DNA of 64,000 nt from Desulfurellaceae bacterium (lineage in GTDB: Bacteria > Campylobacterota_A > Desulfurellia > Desulfurellales > Hippeaceae), in the NCBI GenBank assembly GCA_015490005.1, contig WFYS01000057.1, positions 1 through 64,000 on the forward strand. Reading direction: 5' to 3'. The notes below the pieces were generated by a model. That model saw only the letters and a list, made by a program, of their open reading frames with translations. It had not been told where the DNA came from and made no database searches. A program made the position numbers and the translations under genes. Positions 1 through 8,983 of the stretch are shown here, piece by piece; position 1 is the stretch's first letter, and each line of letters opens with the position of its first letter.

Positions 1-438
1 CCTTCAAATGCTAAAGGTATTTCTGAAATCAAAGATGATATAAAAATCAATCAGGCGTTCATTGGTTCCTGTACAAATGGTAGAATTTCTGATTTAAGGG
101 AAGCTGCAAAGGTTTTAAAGGGTAAAAAAGTGGCTAAGTATGTTAGGTTGATAATTATACCTGCCACTGTCCAAGTTTATAAGCAAGCACTTAAAGAAGG
201 ACTGTTCGATATATTTTTGGATGCTGGAGCGGTTATATCAACACCAACTTGTGGACCGTGTCTTGGTGGATATATGGGTATTCTAGCTGATGGTGAGGTT
301 TGCATTTCTACGTCAAACAGAAATTTTGTAGGAAGGATGGGTTCTAAAAAGGCTTTTGTTTATCTTTCATCACCAGCCGTTGTAGCGGCGAGTGCTATAG
401 CTGGAAAAATTATTCATCCTGACGAGGTGCTAAAATGA
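1..438 (+). CDS. leuC: 3-isopropylmalate dehydratase large subunit, C-terminal part (5' end cut by window)
   Basis: LeuC and LeuD form the isopropylmalate isomerase of leucine synthesis, an aconitase-family enzyme with a 4Fe-4S cluster. The reading frame is open from base 1, so about 145 C-terminal residues are present and the rest lies left of the window. Two cluster-ligand regions are visible: the IGSCTNGR motif near base 60, and a second Cys pair in [11 protein letters not shown] near base 250. The stop overlaps the leuD start by 4 bp (ATGA), which indicates translational coupling. The GTG at 130 is internal to the gene and is not a start. Confidence 0.96.
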   Translation, partial: PSNAKGISEIKDDIKINQAFIGSCTNGRISDLREAAKVLKGKKVAKYVRLIIIPATVQVYKQALKEGLFDIFLDAGAVISTPTCGPCLGGYMGILADGEVCISTSNRNFVGRMGSKKAFVYLSSPAVVAASAIAGKIIHPDEVLK

Positions 439-926
439 TAATTAAAGGTAGAGTTTGGGTTTATTCAGACAACGTAGATACGGATGTAATCATACCTGCG
501 AGGTATTTAAATACATCTAACCCAAAAGAGCTTGCAAAACACTGTATGGAGGATATAGACGAGAGCTTTGCAAAAGAGGTAAAAAGAGGCGATATAATAG
601 TGGCAGGTTATAACTTCGGTAGTGGCTCGAGTAGGGAGCACGCGCCAATCGCCATCAAAGCAAGCGGTGTAGCTTGCGTGATTGCAAAGTCATTCTCTCG
701 CATATTTTATAGGAATGCTTTCAATATTGGTTTGCCTATACTTGAAAGTAATGTTTTGGATGAACTTGAAAAGTTTGATGAGATTGAAGTTGATACGAAA
801 AAAGGTCAAATCAAGATATTGAAAAATGGAAAAGTGTTTGAATCGAGCGTTATACCAGAGTTTATGCAGAAACTGATTGAGAGCGGTGGTTTGTTTAATT
901 ATGCTAAAGAGATTTTGGAAGTTTGA
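435..926 (+). CDS. leuD: 3-isopropylmalate dehydratase small subunit
   Basis: This is the small swivelling subunit that completes the LeuCD isomerase. At 163 residues it belongs to the short LeuD type seen in archaea and many deep-branching bacteria, not the roughly 200-residue enterobacterial type. Family landmarks are the N-terminal [13 protein letters not shown] segment and the substrate-loop motif [12 protein letters not shown] near residues 62-73. The start overlaps leuC by 4 bp and leuB follows after 8 bp, so leuC, leuD and leuB form one operon. A standalone homoaconitase small subunit is an alternative, but leuB next door favours leucine. Confidence 0.95.
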   Translation: MIIKGRVWVYSDNVDTDVIIPARYLNTSNPKELAKHCMEDIDESFAKEVKRGDIIVAGYNFGSGSSREHAPIAIKASGVACVIAKSFSRIFYRNAFNIGLPILESNVLDELEKFDEIEVDTKKGQIKILKNGKVFESSVIPEFMQKLIESGGLFNYAKEILEV

Positions 927-934
927 GGTGAGTT

Positions 935-2014
935 GTGGGGAGATATAAAATTGCCGTTATGGAAGGTGACGGTATAGGACCTGAGATTGTCGCCGAAGGA
1001 ATAAAGGTTTTAGATGAAATTGCAACCAGATTTAACCATGAATTTGAGTACGTTAAGGTTTATGTTGGGGGTTGTGCTATAGACAAGTTTGGAGAACCTT
1101 TGCCTCAAAGTGAAGTGGATAAGATTTTAAAATGTGATTCGCTGTTCTTTGGTTCTGTTGGTGGTCCAAAATGGGATAATTTGCCTCAAGATAAAAAGCC
1201 TGAGGCAGGGCTTTTGGGTATCAGAAAAGCGTTGGGTGCTTTTGCCAATTTGAGGCCGGCAAAGGTTTTTGATGAATTGATTGATGCAAGTACGCTAAAA
1301 CCAGACGTAATCAGAGGTATTGATATTTTAGTTGTCAGAGAGCTTACGGGCGGTATCTACTTTGGTGAGCCAAGAGGCGTATTAGATGATAACGGTGTTA
1401 AAAAGGCTCTTAATACAATGGTTTATACAGAAAATGAGATAGAGCGTATAGTTAGATTAGCGTTTGAACTTGCAAGACAGAGAGGAAAAAAGGTTACAAG
1501 CGTTGATAAGGCGAATGTGCTGGACGTTTCACAGTTTTGGAGGGATACTGTAGAACGCGTTGCAAAAGATTATCCAGATGTTGAATATAGCCATCTGCTC
1601 GTTGATAATGCAGCTATGCAGCTTGTGAGGAATCCAAAGCAATTTGATGTGATTGTTACAGGCAATATATTTGGTGATATTTTGTCAGATGAAGCTAGCA
1701 TGTTGACAGGCTCCATAGGAATGTTGGCTTCAGCATCGGTTGGAGGCAGAGTTGGCATGTTTGAGCCAATTCACGGTTCTGCCCCTGATATTGCTGGTTT
1801 GGGTGTTGCGAACCCTATTGCTCAGATAGAATCTGCAGCTATGATGCTAAAGTATGGACTTAAGCTAGATGAAGAAGCCGAAACTGTAGAAAAGGCCGTT
1901 GATTTAGTTTTAAAGATGGGATATAGAACACCTGATATTATGAGCGAAGGCAAAAGAAAGGTTAATACACAACAGATGGGAGACTTAATAGCAAAAGCAA
2001 TAGGGGATGTGTAG
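935..2014 (+). CDS. leuB: 3-isopropylmalate dehydrogenase
   Basis: LeuB oxidatively decarboxylates 3-isopropylmalate to 2-oxoisocaproate using NAD. The protein has 359 residues, the normal length. It begins with a GTG codon preceded by GAGGTGA at 926-931. Family signatures are the N-terminal EGDGIGPEIV, the substrate-binding arginines of GLLGIRKALGAFANLRPAK, the VVRELTGGIYFG loop, and the metal/NAD region NIFGDILSDEASM followed by EPIHGSAPDIAG. It is the last leucine gene here. The phosphoesterase ATG follows its TAG stop with no gap, so the transcript probably continues. Confidence 0.96.
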   Translation: MGRYKIAVMEGDGIGPEIVAEGIKVLDEIATRFNHEFEYVKVYVGGCAIDKFGEPLPQSEVDKILKCDSLFFGSVGGPKWDNLPQDKKPEAGLLGIRKALGAFANLRPAKVFDELIDASTLKPDVIRGIDILVVRELTGGIYFGEPRGVLDDNGVKKALNTMVYTENEIERIVRLAFELARQRGKKVTSVDKANVLDVSQFWRDTVERVAKDYPDVEYSHLLVDNAAMQLVRNPKQFDVIVTGNIFGDILSDEASMLTGSIGMLASASVGGRVGMFEPIHGSAPDIAGLGVANPIAQIESAAMMLKYGLKLDEEAETVEKAVDLVLKMGYRTPDIMSEGKRKVNTQQMGDLIAKAIGDV

Positions 2015-2488
2015 ATGAAAATCGGAATAGTATCCGATTCCCATGATAATATCGAAGCTATTAAATCAGCAGTCGATTTTTTAAATAAAGAAGGGGTTGA
2101 TTTGACTATACACTTGGGCGATATTGTATCGCCCTTTTGTTTTAACTATTTTAACAAGCTTAAAAGTCAGTTCTTGGGTGTTTTTGGCAATAATGATGGT
2201 GAAGTGTTGTTTTTGCAGCAAAAAAGTGAGGGTAAATTGCATAAATCTCCTTATGAAGTTGATATAGAAGGAAAAGAGTTTATCTTAATGCATGAGCCCT
2301 TTGGTATAGATAAAGTTGCAAACGAATACGACTATGTGCTCTACGGTCATCTTCATAAGATAGATATTAGAAAAACGCAGAGAGGTTATGTTATTAATCC
2401 GGGTGAGTTATGCGGGTATTTGACGGGCAAAAGGACGTTTGTGATATTAAACACACAAACAAACACGGTGGAGTTGAAGGCTGTTTAG
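2015..2488 (+). CDS. YfcE/MJ0936-type metallophosphoesterase
   Basis: This is a small cytoplasmic calcineurin-like phosphodiesterase of 157 residues. The dinuclear-metal motifs appear in order: SDSHDN near the N terminus (D-x-H), GDIV, GNNDGE, a histidine in LMHEP, and the C-terminal GHLHK. Homologues of the YfcE/MJ0936 type hydrolyse phosphodiesters in vitro, but the physiological substrate cannot be told from sequence. The ATG follows the leuB stop directly. The 3' end overlaps the start assigned to engB by 79 bp, so the two are probably translated from one mRNA. Confidence 0.85.
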   Translation: MKIGIVSDSHDNIEAIKSAVDFLNKEGVDLTIHLGDIVSPFCFNYFNKLKSQFLGVFGNNDGEVLFLQQKSEGKLHKSPYEVDIEGKEFILMHEPFGIDKVANEYDYVLYGHLHKIDIRKTQRGYVINPGELCGYLTGKRTFVILNTQTNTVELKAV

Positions 2489-3051
2489 CTTTAAAGAGGG
2501 TTTCTTTTGAGGGTAGTTTTGATAATGTAAGACTGCTTCATTTGCCACAATTTGCTTTCGCCGGTAGGAGTAATGTTGGTAAATCGTCTTTGATAAATGC
2601 AATCTTAGGTAGAAAAATAGCCTATGTAAGCAAGAGCCCAGGTAAGACGATACTTATAAATTTTTACAAGGTTAACGATGTATTCTTTATAGTTGATTTG
2701 CCTGGATATGGATATGCAAAAAGGTCTAAAAGTTTAAGGCAAAAGTGGAGATATATAATCGAAAATTATTTAAAAAATGCAAACCTGCTTTATCATGTGT
2801 TTGTTTTGGTTGATTCGAGGCACTTGCCTATGGAGAGCGATTTGATGTTTATAGATTGGCTAAAATTTTACGACAAAGATTTTAGTGTTGTTTTTACTAA
2901 AACAGACAAGTCGACGCAGAAATCAATCTCTGATGGTCTTAAATGTTTGAAAGATAAATATGGAGACATAAACTATTTCCTCACTTCTTCAACTAAGAAA
3001 AAAGGTATAAATAAGCTGTGCGATTTTATTGTTAATAAGGCTACTTTATAA
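2410..3051 (+). CDS. engB: Ribosome biogenesis GTP-binding protein EngB/YsxC
   Basis: EngB is an essential TRAFAC GTPase that assists large ribosomal subunit assembly. The G motifs are in order: G1 GRSNVGKSS near residues 52-60, G3 [12 protein letters not shown]4 TKTDKS and a G5-like SSTKKKG. The ATG at 2410 is the only canonical in-frame start before the G domain. It produces a 79 bp overlap with the preceding gene and a GGTGAG only 2 bases upstream. Homologues usually need only about 22-25 residues before G1, so the first 25 or so residues are doubtful and initiation may be downstream at a non-canonical codon. The 3' end overlaps hslU convergently by 6 bp. Confidence 0.92.
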   Translation: MRVFDGQKDVCDIKHTNKHGGVEGCLALKRVSFEGSFDNVRLLHLPQFAFAGRSNVGKSSLINAILGRKIAYVSKSPGKTILINFYKVNDVFFIVDLPGYGYAKRSKSLRQKWRYIIENYLKNANLLYHVFVLVDSRHLPMESDLMFIDWLKFYDKDFSVVFTKTDKSTQKSISDGLKCLKDKYGDINYFLTSSTKKKGINKLCDFIVNKATL

Positions 3052-4398
3052 AATATACCTGCTTAAGTCCCTATCTTCAACAATGTCAGAGAGATTATCC
3101 TTTACGTAGTTTGCGTCTATCGTTATGTCTTTATTTTCTATATCTGGTGCTTCGAAGGAAATATCTTCAAGTAGCTTTTCAAGCAAGGTATGCAATCGCC
3201 TAGCCCCTATATTTTCTGTTTCCTTGTTAATTTTCTCTGCTATTTCCGCAATTTTCTCAATGGCATTTTCTGAGAACTCTAGCTTTATGCCCTCTGTTTC
3301 AAGTAAAGCCCTGTATTGTTTAATTAAAGCGTTCTTTGGTTCTTTTAGAATTCTAATAAAATCTTCTTTTGTAAGCGGTTTCAGTTCAACTCTTATGGGA
3401 AATCTACCCTGCAATTCTGGTATCATATCGCTTGGTTTGACCTGATGAAAAGCTCCCGCAGCAATGAAAAGTATATGGTCAGTTTTTATTGAGCCGTAGC
3501 GGGTGTTTACTGTTGATCCCTCAACGATAGGCAGTAAATCCCTTTGAACGCCTTCTCTCGATACGTCTGGACTTTGAGAAGATCCAGTTTTTGTAACTAT
3601 TTTATCTATCTCATCCAAAAACACTATACCATCGTTTGAAGCTTTTTCTATGGCTTTTTCTTTAACTTTATCTTTATCGATAAGCTTTTGAGCCTCTTCC
3701 TCTTGGAAGATTCGCAAGGCTTCTTTAACAGTCACTTTTCTAGTTTTCTTTTTGTTAGGCATAATGTTGTCTAGCATATCCTTTAGATTGGAATCTAACT
3801 CATCTATTGGAGCAGCAGCAACCTCTATGAAAGGAACTAGCTGCTCTCCCCTTTGCGGATTTATTGTTATTTCAATAATTTTTTCATCCAATTCACCGTT
3901 TTTCATTTTTTCTCTAAATTTCTCACGCGTTCTTTTAATTCTTTCCTCATCTTCTGTGTCGTAAATTGAGCGTTTCTTTATGGGAGGAACTAATACGTCC
4001 AAAACCCTTTCTTCAGCTTCTTTTTTTGCCTTGTCTTCAACCTTTTTAAGCTCTTCTTGCTTGACCATTTCGTAGCTTATACGGGCTAAATCTCTTATTA
4101 TGGACTCCACGTCCCTTCCTACGTATCCTACCTCTGTGAACTTGCTTGCCTCAACCTTGACAAACGGAGCATTTGTGATTTTTGCTATTCTTCTCGCAAT
4201 TTCAGTTTTTCCGACACCCGTTGGCCCAATCATGAGTATATTTTTGGGCATTATCTCTTCTTTTATATCACCTTCAACTTTATGTCTTCTATAACGTGTT
4301 CTCAAAGCTACTGCTATTGCCTTTTTTGCTTCAGATTGGCCAACTATATATTTATCTAAAAGTTCAACTATCTTTTTGGGTGTTAGCTTATTCTCCAT
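3046..4398 (-). CDS. hslU: ATP-dependent protease ATPase subunit HslU (ClpY)
   Basis: HslU is the hexameric AAA+ unfoldase that feeds substrates to the HslV peptidase. It has 450 residues, as expected. Walker A is GPTGVGKTE near residue 57, followed by the pore loop EVGYVGRD. After the family-specific I domain comes Walker [10 protein letters not shown], then the arginine-finger region [10 protein letters not shown]. The C terminus is DLSRYIL, matching the tail that inserts into HslV to activate it. HslV lies 4 bp upstream on the same strand, in a run that starts at tig. Confidence 0.97.
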   Translation of the reverse strand: MENKLTPKKIVELLDKYIVGQSEAKKAIAVALRTRYRRHKVEGDIKEEIMPKNILMIGPTGVGKTEIARRIAKITNAPFVKVEASKFTEVGYVGRDVESIIRDLARISYEMVKQEELKKVEDKAKKEAEERVLDVLVPPIKKRSIYDTEDEERIKRTREKFREKMKNGELDEKIIEITINPQRGEQLVPFIEVAAAPIDELDSNLKDMLDNIMPNKKKTRKVTVKEALRIFQEEEAQKLIDKDKVKEKAIEKASNDGIVFLDEIDKIVTKTGSSQSPDVSREGVQRDLLPIVEGSTVNTRYGSIKTDHILFIAAGAFHQVKPSDMIPELQGRFPIRVELKPLTKEDFIRILKEPKNALIKQYRALLETEGIKLEFSENAIEKIAEIAEKINKETENIGARRLHTLLEKLLEDISFEAPDIENKDITIDANYVKDNLSDIVEDRDLSRYIL

Positions 4399-4402
4399 TT
4401 AT

Positions 4403-4939
4403 TTACTCCTCTAGTGTTTCAACGGTGATATTGTTGTTTGTGTATATGCAAATGGACGATGCAATCTTTAGTGATTCTTCAACTATGCCTTTAGCATCCA
4501 AATTGCTATATTTAACCAAAGCTCTTGCTGCTGCGTAAGCGTAATTTCCACCTGAGCCTATTGCGCAAATGTTTTCATCAGGTGATAATACGTCCCCGTT
4601 GCCACTAATTAAATATATTGTGTTTTTGTCTGCAGCAATCAGAAGAGCTTCAAGCCTTCTTAAAATCTTATCTGTACGCCACTCTTTAGCCAATTCAACT
4701 GCGGCACGTGTCAAATTTCCTGCATATTCATTGAGTTTATCCTCTAATTTTTCAAACAGTGTAAAGGCGTCTGCTGTTGCCCCGGCAAAACCTACAATAA
4801 CCTTATCGTTGTATAGCTTTCTTATTTTTTTTGCTTTAGATTTTACAACCGTATTGCCAAGTGTTACTTGACCGTCACCGCCAAGTGCGACGCTATTGTT
4901 CTTCTTAACGCAAATTATTGTTGTACCTTTAAATTCCAT
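4403..4939 (-). CDS. hslV: ATP-dependent protease proteolytic subunit HslV (ClpQ)
   Basis: HslV is the proteasome-like N-terminal threonine peptidase that pairs with HslU. It has 178 residues. The sequence begins [11 protein letters not shown], so Thr6 after a five-residue propeptide is the expected catalytic nucleophile once processed. Family landmarks follow: GGDGQVTLG, the conserved [12 protein letters not shown] segment, and the C-terminal [14 protein letters not shown]. The gene sits between clpX (stop adjacent to this start) and hslU, and is very likely co-transcribed with both. A short propeptide rather than Met-Thr is common outside enterobacteria. Confidence 0.97.
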   Translation of the reverse strand: MEFKGTTIICVKKNNSVALGGDGQVTLGNTVVKSKAKKIRKLYNDKVIVGFAGATADAFTLFEKLEDKLNEYAGNLTRAAVELAKEWRTDKILRRLEALLIAADKNTIYLISGNGDVLSPDENICAIGSGGNYAYAAARALVKYSNLDAKGIVEESLKIASSICIYTNNNITVETLEE

Positions 4940-6202
4940 TTAGGCACTCTTCTTATTTTTCACTAACACTGGTGGTTTTCCTTTATTTACAACATCTTCG
5001 TTTATTATACACTCTGTCACGCCCTTCATAGAGGGTATTTTGTACATCAAATCTACCATAATTTGTTCCATAATGCTACGTAATCCCCTTGCCCCAACCT
5101 TTCTCTCTACTGCCTTTTTAGCTATGGCTTTCAGGGCATCGTCGGTTATTGTTAGTTTAACGTTATCAAGTTTCAACATCTTTTTATATTGTTTTACCAA
5201 AGCGTTTTTAGGTTCCGTTAATATTCTAACAAGTTCACTATCGGATAGTTCTTGTAAAGTTGCAACTACGTGTAATCTACCTATCAATTCTGGTATCAAA
5301 CCGTATTTCATCAAATCTTCCGGAGTAACCTGCTTTAGTAGGTTGTATTTCTCTTTTTTGTCTACTTCTACAGGATTTGTAAATCCTATGCTCTTTTTAC
5401 TTATTCTTCTTGCAATAATATTCTCTAAGCCTTCGAAAGCTCCTCCGCATATAAAAAGAATATTTGTTGTGTCAACCTGTATAAATTCTTGTTGAGGATG
5501 CTTTCTTCCACCATATGGCGGAACATTTACAACGCTACCTTCTATTAGTTTAAGCAAGGCTTGTTGAACACCTTCACCAGAAACGTCACGTGTAATAGAT
5601 GGATTCTCACTTTTCCTTGATATTTTGTCTATTTCATCTATGTAGACAATACCTTTTTGTGCAAGTGCAACGTTGTAATCTGCTGCTTGTAAAAGTCTAA
5701 CTAGTATATTCTCCACGTCTTCACCTACATATCCGGCCTCTGTTAAACTCGTGGCATCGGCAATTGCGAATGGAACATTTAAAATCTTTGCAAGCGTTTT
5801 TGCTATTAGAGTTTTCCCTGTTCCAGTCTGGCCGATAAGCAATATATTGCTTTTTTCTAATTCAACATCGTCTTTTTTTCTGCGCGGCATACTAATTTCA
5901 TTAACTCGTTTGTAGTGGTTATATGCTGCAACAGCCAATATCTTTTTAGCATCGTCTTGGGAAACTATATATTCGTCTAATTTATTCTTTATCTCTTCAG
6001 GTGTTAAGGGAACAAAACTATCGTTTTTCTTTTTATTTAATTCTTCATCTTCGGCTAAAATATCCTCACATAAAGCTACACATTCGTCACAAATATAAAC
6101 ACCTGGCCCCGCAATCAATTTTCTGACTTCATCCTGTGTTCTTCCGCAAAATGAGCACCTTAAAGTGCCTTGAGGTTTATCACCTCCGTCCATTTGCTTC
6201 AT
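4940..6202 (-). CDS. clpX: ATP-dependent Clp protease ATPase subunit ClpX
   Basis: ClpX is the AAA+ unfoldase of the ClpXP protease. The 420-residue protein starts with a C4 zinc finger (Cys16, Cys19, Cys38, Cys41). Walker [12 protein letters not shown] follows near residue 120, then Walker [11 protein letters not shown], a YVGED pore loop, and sensor 2 in RKVGARGLR. The start is supported by AGGAG seven bases upstream of the ATG. It overlaps the 3' end of clpP by 23 bp, so the two are translated from one message. An alternative ATG lies three codons inside. Confidence 0.97.
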   Translation of the reverse strand: MKQMDGGDKPQGTLRCSFCGRTQDEVRKLIAGPGVYICDECVALCEDILAEDEELNKKKNDSFVPLTPEEIKNKLDEYIVSQDDAKKILAVAAYNHYKRVNEISMPRRKKDDVELEKSNILLIGQTGTGKTLIAKTLAKILNVPFAIADATSLTEAGYVGEDVENILVRLLQAADYNVALAQKGIVYIDEIDKISRKSENPSITRDVSGEGVQQALLKLIEGSVVNVPPYGGRKHPQQEFIQVDTTNILFICGGAFEGLENIIARRISKKSIGFTNPVEVDKKEKYNLLKQVTPEDLMKYGLIPELIGRLHVVATLQELSDSELVRILTEPKNALVKQYKKMLKLDNVKLTITDDALKAIAKKAVERKVGARGLRSIMEQIMVDLMYKIPSMKGVTECIINEDVVNKGKPPVLVKNKKSA

Positions 6203-6800
6203 GCAATTTCTCCTCTTCTTCTCTTGAATAAATGATTTTGTCTATTATACCATAATTTAACGCTTCTTTAGAATCCATAAAATAATCCCTGTCCGTATCC
6301 TTTTCAATGGTTTTTAACCTTTTACCTGTGTGTTTCGCTAAAATTTCGTTTAATAACTTTTTTAATCTTAATATTTCTTTGGCATGTATCTCTATTTCTG
6401 TGGCTTGGCCAGTTATTCCACCCAAAGGTTGGTGTATCATTATTCTTGAATGTGGCAGAGAGTACCTTTTGCCCTTTGTCCCACTTGCTAAAAGTAAAGC
6501 CCCCATCGATGCTGCTGATCCGATGCAAATTGTTGTTATGTCGCACTTTATATACTGCATGGTGTCGTATATGGCAAGCCCTGCAGTAACACCGCCGCCG
6601 GGAGAATTTATATATAAAAATATATCTTTCTCAGGGTCTTCGCTTTCTAAAAATAGCAATTGACTAACTATTACGCTTGATACCTCATCTGTTATCTCTC
6701 CGTTTAACATAATGATTCTGTCTTTTAGTAGACGTGAATATATATCATATGCTCTTTCACCTTGTGGGGTTTTTTCTATAACAACTGGTATCAAACTCAT
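6180..6800 (-). CDS. clpP: ATP-dependent Clp protease proteolytic subunit ClpP
   Basis: ClpP is the tetradecameric serine peptidase that partners ClpX. The 206-residue protein has a complete triad: Ser98 in GSAASMGA, His123 in MIHQPLGG, and Asp172 in DRDYFM. The short N-terminal stretch before the mature core is in the normal propeptide range. Its start overlaps the tig stop by 4 bp and its end overlaps clpX by 23 bp, giving the conserved order tig-clpP-clpX with hslV-hslU appended. Confidence 0.98.
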   Translation of the reverse strand: MSLIPVVIEKTPQGERAYDIYSRLLKDRIIMLNGEITDEVSSVIVSQLLFLESEDPEKDIFLYINSPGGGVTAGLAIYDTMQYIKCDITTICIGSAASMGALLLASGTKGKRYSLPHSRIMIHQPLGGITGQATEIEIHAKEILRLKKLLNEILAKHTGKRLKTIEKDTDRDYFMDSKEALNYGIIDKIIYSREEEEKLHEANGRR

Positions 6801-8146
6801 TTTTGTATTTCCTCTGTTTTATCCTCTTTTTTTTGTTGTCCTTGTTTATTTTCCTCTTTTTCATCCACTATTTTCGCATTCTTGTAGAGAAAATCGAGGG
6901 CCTTATCCCCCAAAATTTCCATTTGGATTAGAGGCAAAACATTCTTTTCTTGGTATTCTTTATACAACTCTTCAAACGACTTCCTTTGAGCATTGGCATG
7001 TTGAGATATTACCTCGTTTATCTCTTCAGATGATACATCTATATTTTCTTTTTTTGCAATTTCTAACAAAATAAACGTTGCCTTTACCCTTTTCTTGGCC
7101 TCTGGTTCAAATTTTTCCCTTAAAGCTTGCGGCTTAAATTCGTCAGCGCTAATATCTATGCCCATGTAATACATATTTTTTACATAATCCATTATCATTT
7201 GATTGGCTTCTTGATTAACAAGGCTTTCTGGGAGTTCGAAATCGTACTGTTCTAAAAGTTTATCCAGTAGCTCATCCTTTTGTCTTTCTTTCTCTTCTGC
7301 TTCTTTATTTTTATTAAGCCTTTCTTTTACGTCATTCAAAAGGTCTTCAAATGTTTTAAATTCTTTATTTACTTTTTGAGCAAAATCATCGTTTAATTCA
7401 GGAAGTTTTTTTTGCTTAATTGATTTTAATGTTACTTCAAAAACGACGTTCTTGCCTTTCAATGCTCTTAAAGGGTAGTTTTCGTCGAACGATGCTTCAA
7501 TATTTTTTGTTTCTCCTATTTTCATTCCCTCTAAATTGTTTTCTATTTCCTCTATAAGTTGTTTTTTGCCTAATTCAACATGCAAATTTTCACCACCAAA
7601 CTCTTTTATTGGATAGTGGGTATCTTTTGTAAATGTTTTTATGTCAATTACTGCTATGTCGCCGTTTTCTAGTGCACCATCTTCTTTTTCTTCCAATGTG
7701 GCGAAAGCGTCTCTTAGTTGGTCTAATACTTTGTTTATATCTTCTTCCGTTATTCCAATAGGTTTTGCTGTTATTTCAATACCTTTATATTCCTTTAAGT
7801 CAATTTCTGGTTTTACATCTACTGTAGCCACAAACGACAGGCCTTTTTCTTCATCAAACTCAACATTTGTAAATGCTGGATCTGCTACGGTTTCTATTTT
7901 GTTATCTTGAATAGCAAACTCATAAGCCTCTATCATGAGCTCTCTTTTTAGGTCGTTTTCTATATCGTTTTTGTATGTCTTTAGTATGATTTCTTTTGGA
8001 ACTTTACCTTTCCTGAAGCCTTTAATGCTAGCCGTTTTTCTAATTTCTCTTACAATTTCGTCCTTTTTCTTCTTTATCCTTTCCGGCTCAACCTCTATTT
8101 GAATCTTTTTTCTTGAAGGTTTGGCGTTTTCTACCGTTACCTGCAC
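6797..8146 (-). CDS. tig: Trigger factor (ribosome-associated chaperone, peptidyl-prolyl isomerase)
   Basis: Trigger factor binds the ribosomal exit tunnel and folds nascent chains. The 449-residue protein has the N-terminal ribosome-binding signature [12 protein letters not shown] near residues 43-54, a central FKBP-like domain around residues 150-240 (DIAVIDIK), and a long helical C-terminal chaperone domain rich in Lys and Glu. The start is a GTG preceded by AAGGAGG seven bases upstream; a nearby ATG is out of frame. It is the first gene of tig-clpP-clpX-hslV-hslU, driven by the promoter at 8175-8203. Confidence 0.95.
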   Translation of the reverse strand: MQVTVENAKPSRKKIQIEVEPERIKKKKDEIVREIRKTASIKGFRKGKVPKEIILKTYKNDIENDLKRELMIEAYEFAIQDNKIETVADPAFTNVEFDEEKGLSFVATVDVKPEIDLKEYKGIEITAKPIGITEEDINKVLDQLRDAFATLEEKEDGALENGDIAVIDIKTFTKDTHYPIKEFGGENLHVELGKKQLIEEIENNLEGMKIGETKNIEASFDENYPLRALKGKNVVFEVTLKSIKQKKLPELNDDFAQKVNKEFKTFEDLLNDVKERLNKNKEAEEKERQKDELLDKLLEQYDFELPESLVNQEANQMIMDYVKNMYYMGIDISADEFKPQALREKFEPEAKKRVKATFILLEIAKKENIDVSSEEINEVISQHANAQRKSFEELYKEYQEKNVLPLIQMEILGDKALDFLYKNAKIVDEKEENKQGQQKKEDKTEEIQK

Positions 8147-8174
8147 TGTTCATCCTCCTTTTTTTAGTTAGCAA

Positions 8175-8203
8175 ACTATATCAAAAGAGAATGCTATTTT
8201 CAA
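8175..8203 (-). promoter_or_regulatory. Sigma-70-type promoter for tig-clpP-clpX-hslV-hslU
   Basis: On the minus strand TTGAAA (8203-8198) is followed by exactly 17 bases and TATAGT (8180-8175), a near-consensus vegetative promoter. Transcription would start about 25 bases before the tig GTG, leaving room for its AAGGAGG site. No heat-shock operator like that at hsp20/cbpA is visible here. Confidence 0.7.
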
Positions 8204-8220
8204 TGTTTTAAGATTACAAC

Positions 8221-8249
8221 TTGATATATTGGCATTATTTTATTAAACT
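8221..8249 (+). promoter_or_regulatory. Candidate promoter giving a near-leaderless response-regulator mRNA
   Basis: TTGATA (8221-8226), a 17-base spacer and TAAACT (8244-8249) form a plausible promoter. The expected start site, 6-8 bases past the -10, falls within about 3 bases of the response-regulator ATG at 8259. No Shine-Dalgarno sequence lies before that ATG, which fits leaderless translation. Confidence 0.45.
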
Positions 8250-8258
8250 TTAAACATA

Positions 8259-8903
8259 ATGAGGATTTTACTTATAGAAGACGATACTCATTTAGGCGAT
8301 GCTTTAAAGAGATATTTAGAAAAAAAAGGATATAGTTGCAACTGGATTGAAGATGACAGAGATGTATTTCTTATTTTAAACAGCGAAGCATTTGATATTG
8401 TAGTTTTAGACCTTATATTGAAATTTACAAGTGGCGAGGATATTTTAAAGAAGATAAAAGAAAGATATGGTTTGCCGGTTATCGTACTAACGGCTAAAAG
8501 TGAGATTAAGGACAAAGAGGTTTGTTTTAATTTGGGAGCGGACGATTATATAACAAAGCCTTTTAACCCCAAGGAACTTATTTTGAGAATAAATTCAGTT
8601 TGCAGAAGATATTATGGTAAAGCGATTATTAAAGTTAGGGATGTTGAGATAGACCTTGAAAAGAAGACAGTTAAAAAAAATGGGTTGTTAATTGACCTAA
8701 CAAATAAAGATTGGCAATTGCTCGAACTTTTGGTTCGTAATCGCGGAAAATTGGTGTCAAACAATACGATTCTTAACTATGTTTGGCCATATGCAGACAG
8801 AGATGAGAACTCAATAAGAGCGTATATTAAGAGATTGAGGAAAATTCTTGGCGGTGAGCTAATAAAGAACGTTAAGGGTAGGGGATACACGTTTTTAGAG
8901 TAA
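8259..8903 (+). CDS. OmpR-family response regulator
   Basis: This is a two-domain DNA-binding response regulator of 214 residues. The receiver domain has the acidic pair EDD near residues 7-9, phosphoacceptor Asp51 in VVLDLIL, the switch threonine region VLTAKS and the conserved lysine in YITKPF. A winged-helix domain fills residues 120-214, ending in the wing hairpin KGRGYTFLE. It is divergent from tig and followed by its probable partner kinase in the -1 frame. Context inside the proteostasis island suggests, but does not prove, a stress-related signal. No ribosome-binding site precedes the ATG. Confidence 0.93.
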   Translation: MRILLIEDDTHLGDALKRYLEKKGYSCNWIEDDRDVFLILNSEAFDIVVLDLILKFTSGEDILKKIKERYGLPVIVLTAKSEIKDKEVCFNLGADDYITKPFNPKELILRINSVCRRYYGKAIIKVRDVEIDLEKKTVKKNGLLIDLTNKDWQLLELLVRNRGKLVSNNTILNYVWPYADRDENSIRAYIKRLRKILGGELIKNVKGRGYTFLE

Positions 8904-8983
8904 AATTTTCAAAAGAGAATAGAATCCTATTAATCATATCAGTTGCACTTGCCTTTTGGTTTTTTGCTGTAAATGCTTTTCTA
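8876..8983 (+). other. Coding extension of the sensor kinase without a canonical start codon; possible -1 recoding site
   Basis: The kinase frame is open upstream of its first ATG (8984) back to a stop at 8879-8881. It encodes a basic segment (VKFSKENR) and a hydrophobic run of about 24 residues, which is a textbook first transmembrane helix. No ATG, GTG or TTG exists in that frame. The frame is -1 relative to the response regulator. The slippery-like heptamer G TTT TTA (8891-8897) sits two codons before the regulator stop, and GGGTAGGGG (8876-8884) lies 6 bases before it. Either a rare start codon (GTT at 8891 or ATA at 8885) or frameshifting could express this segment. Confidence 0.5.
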
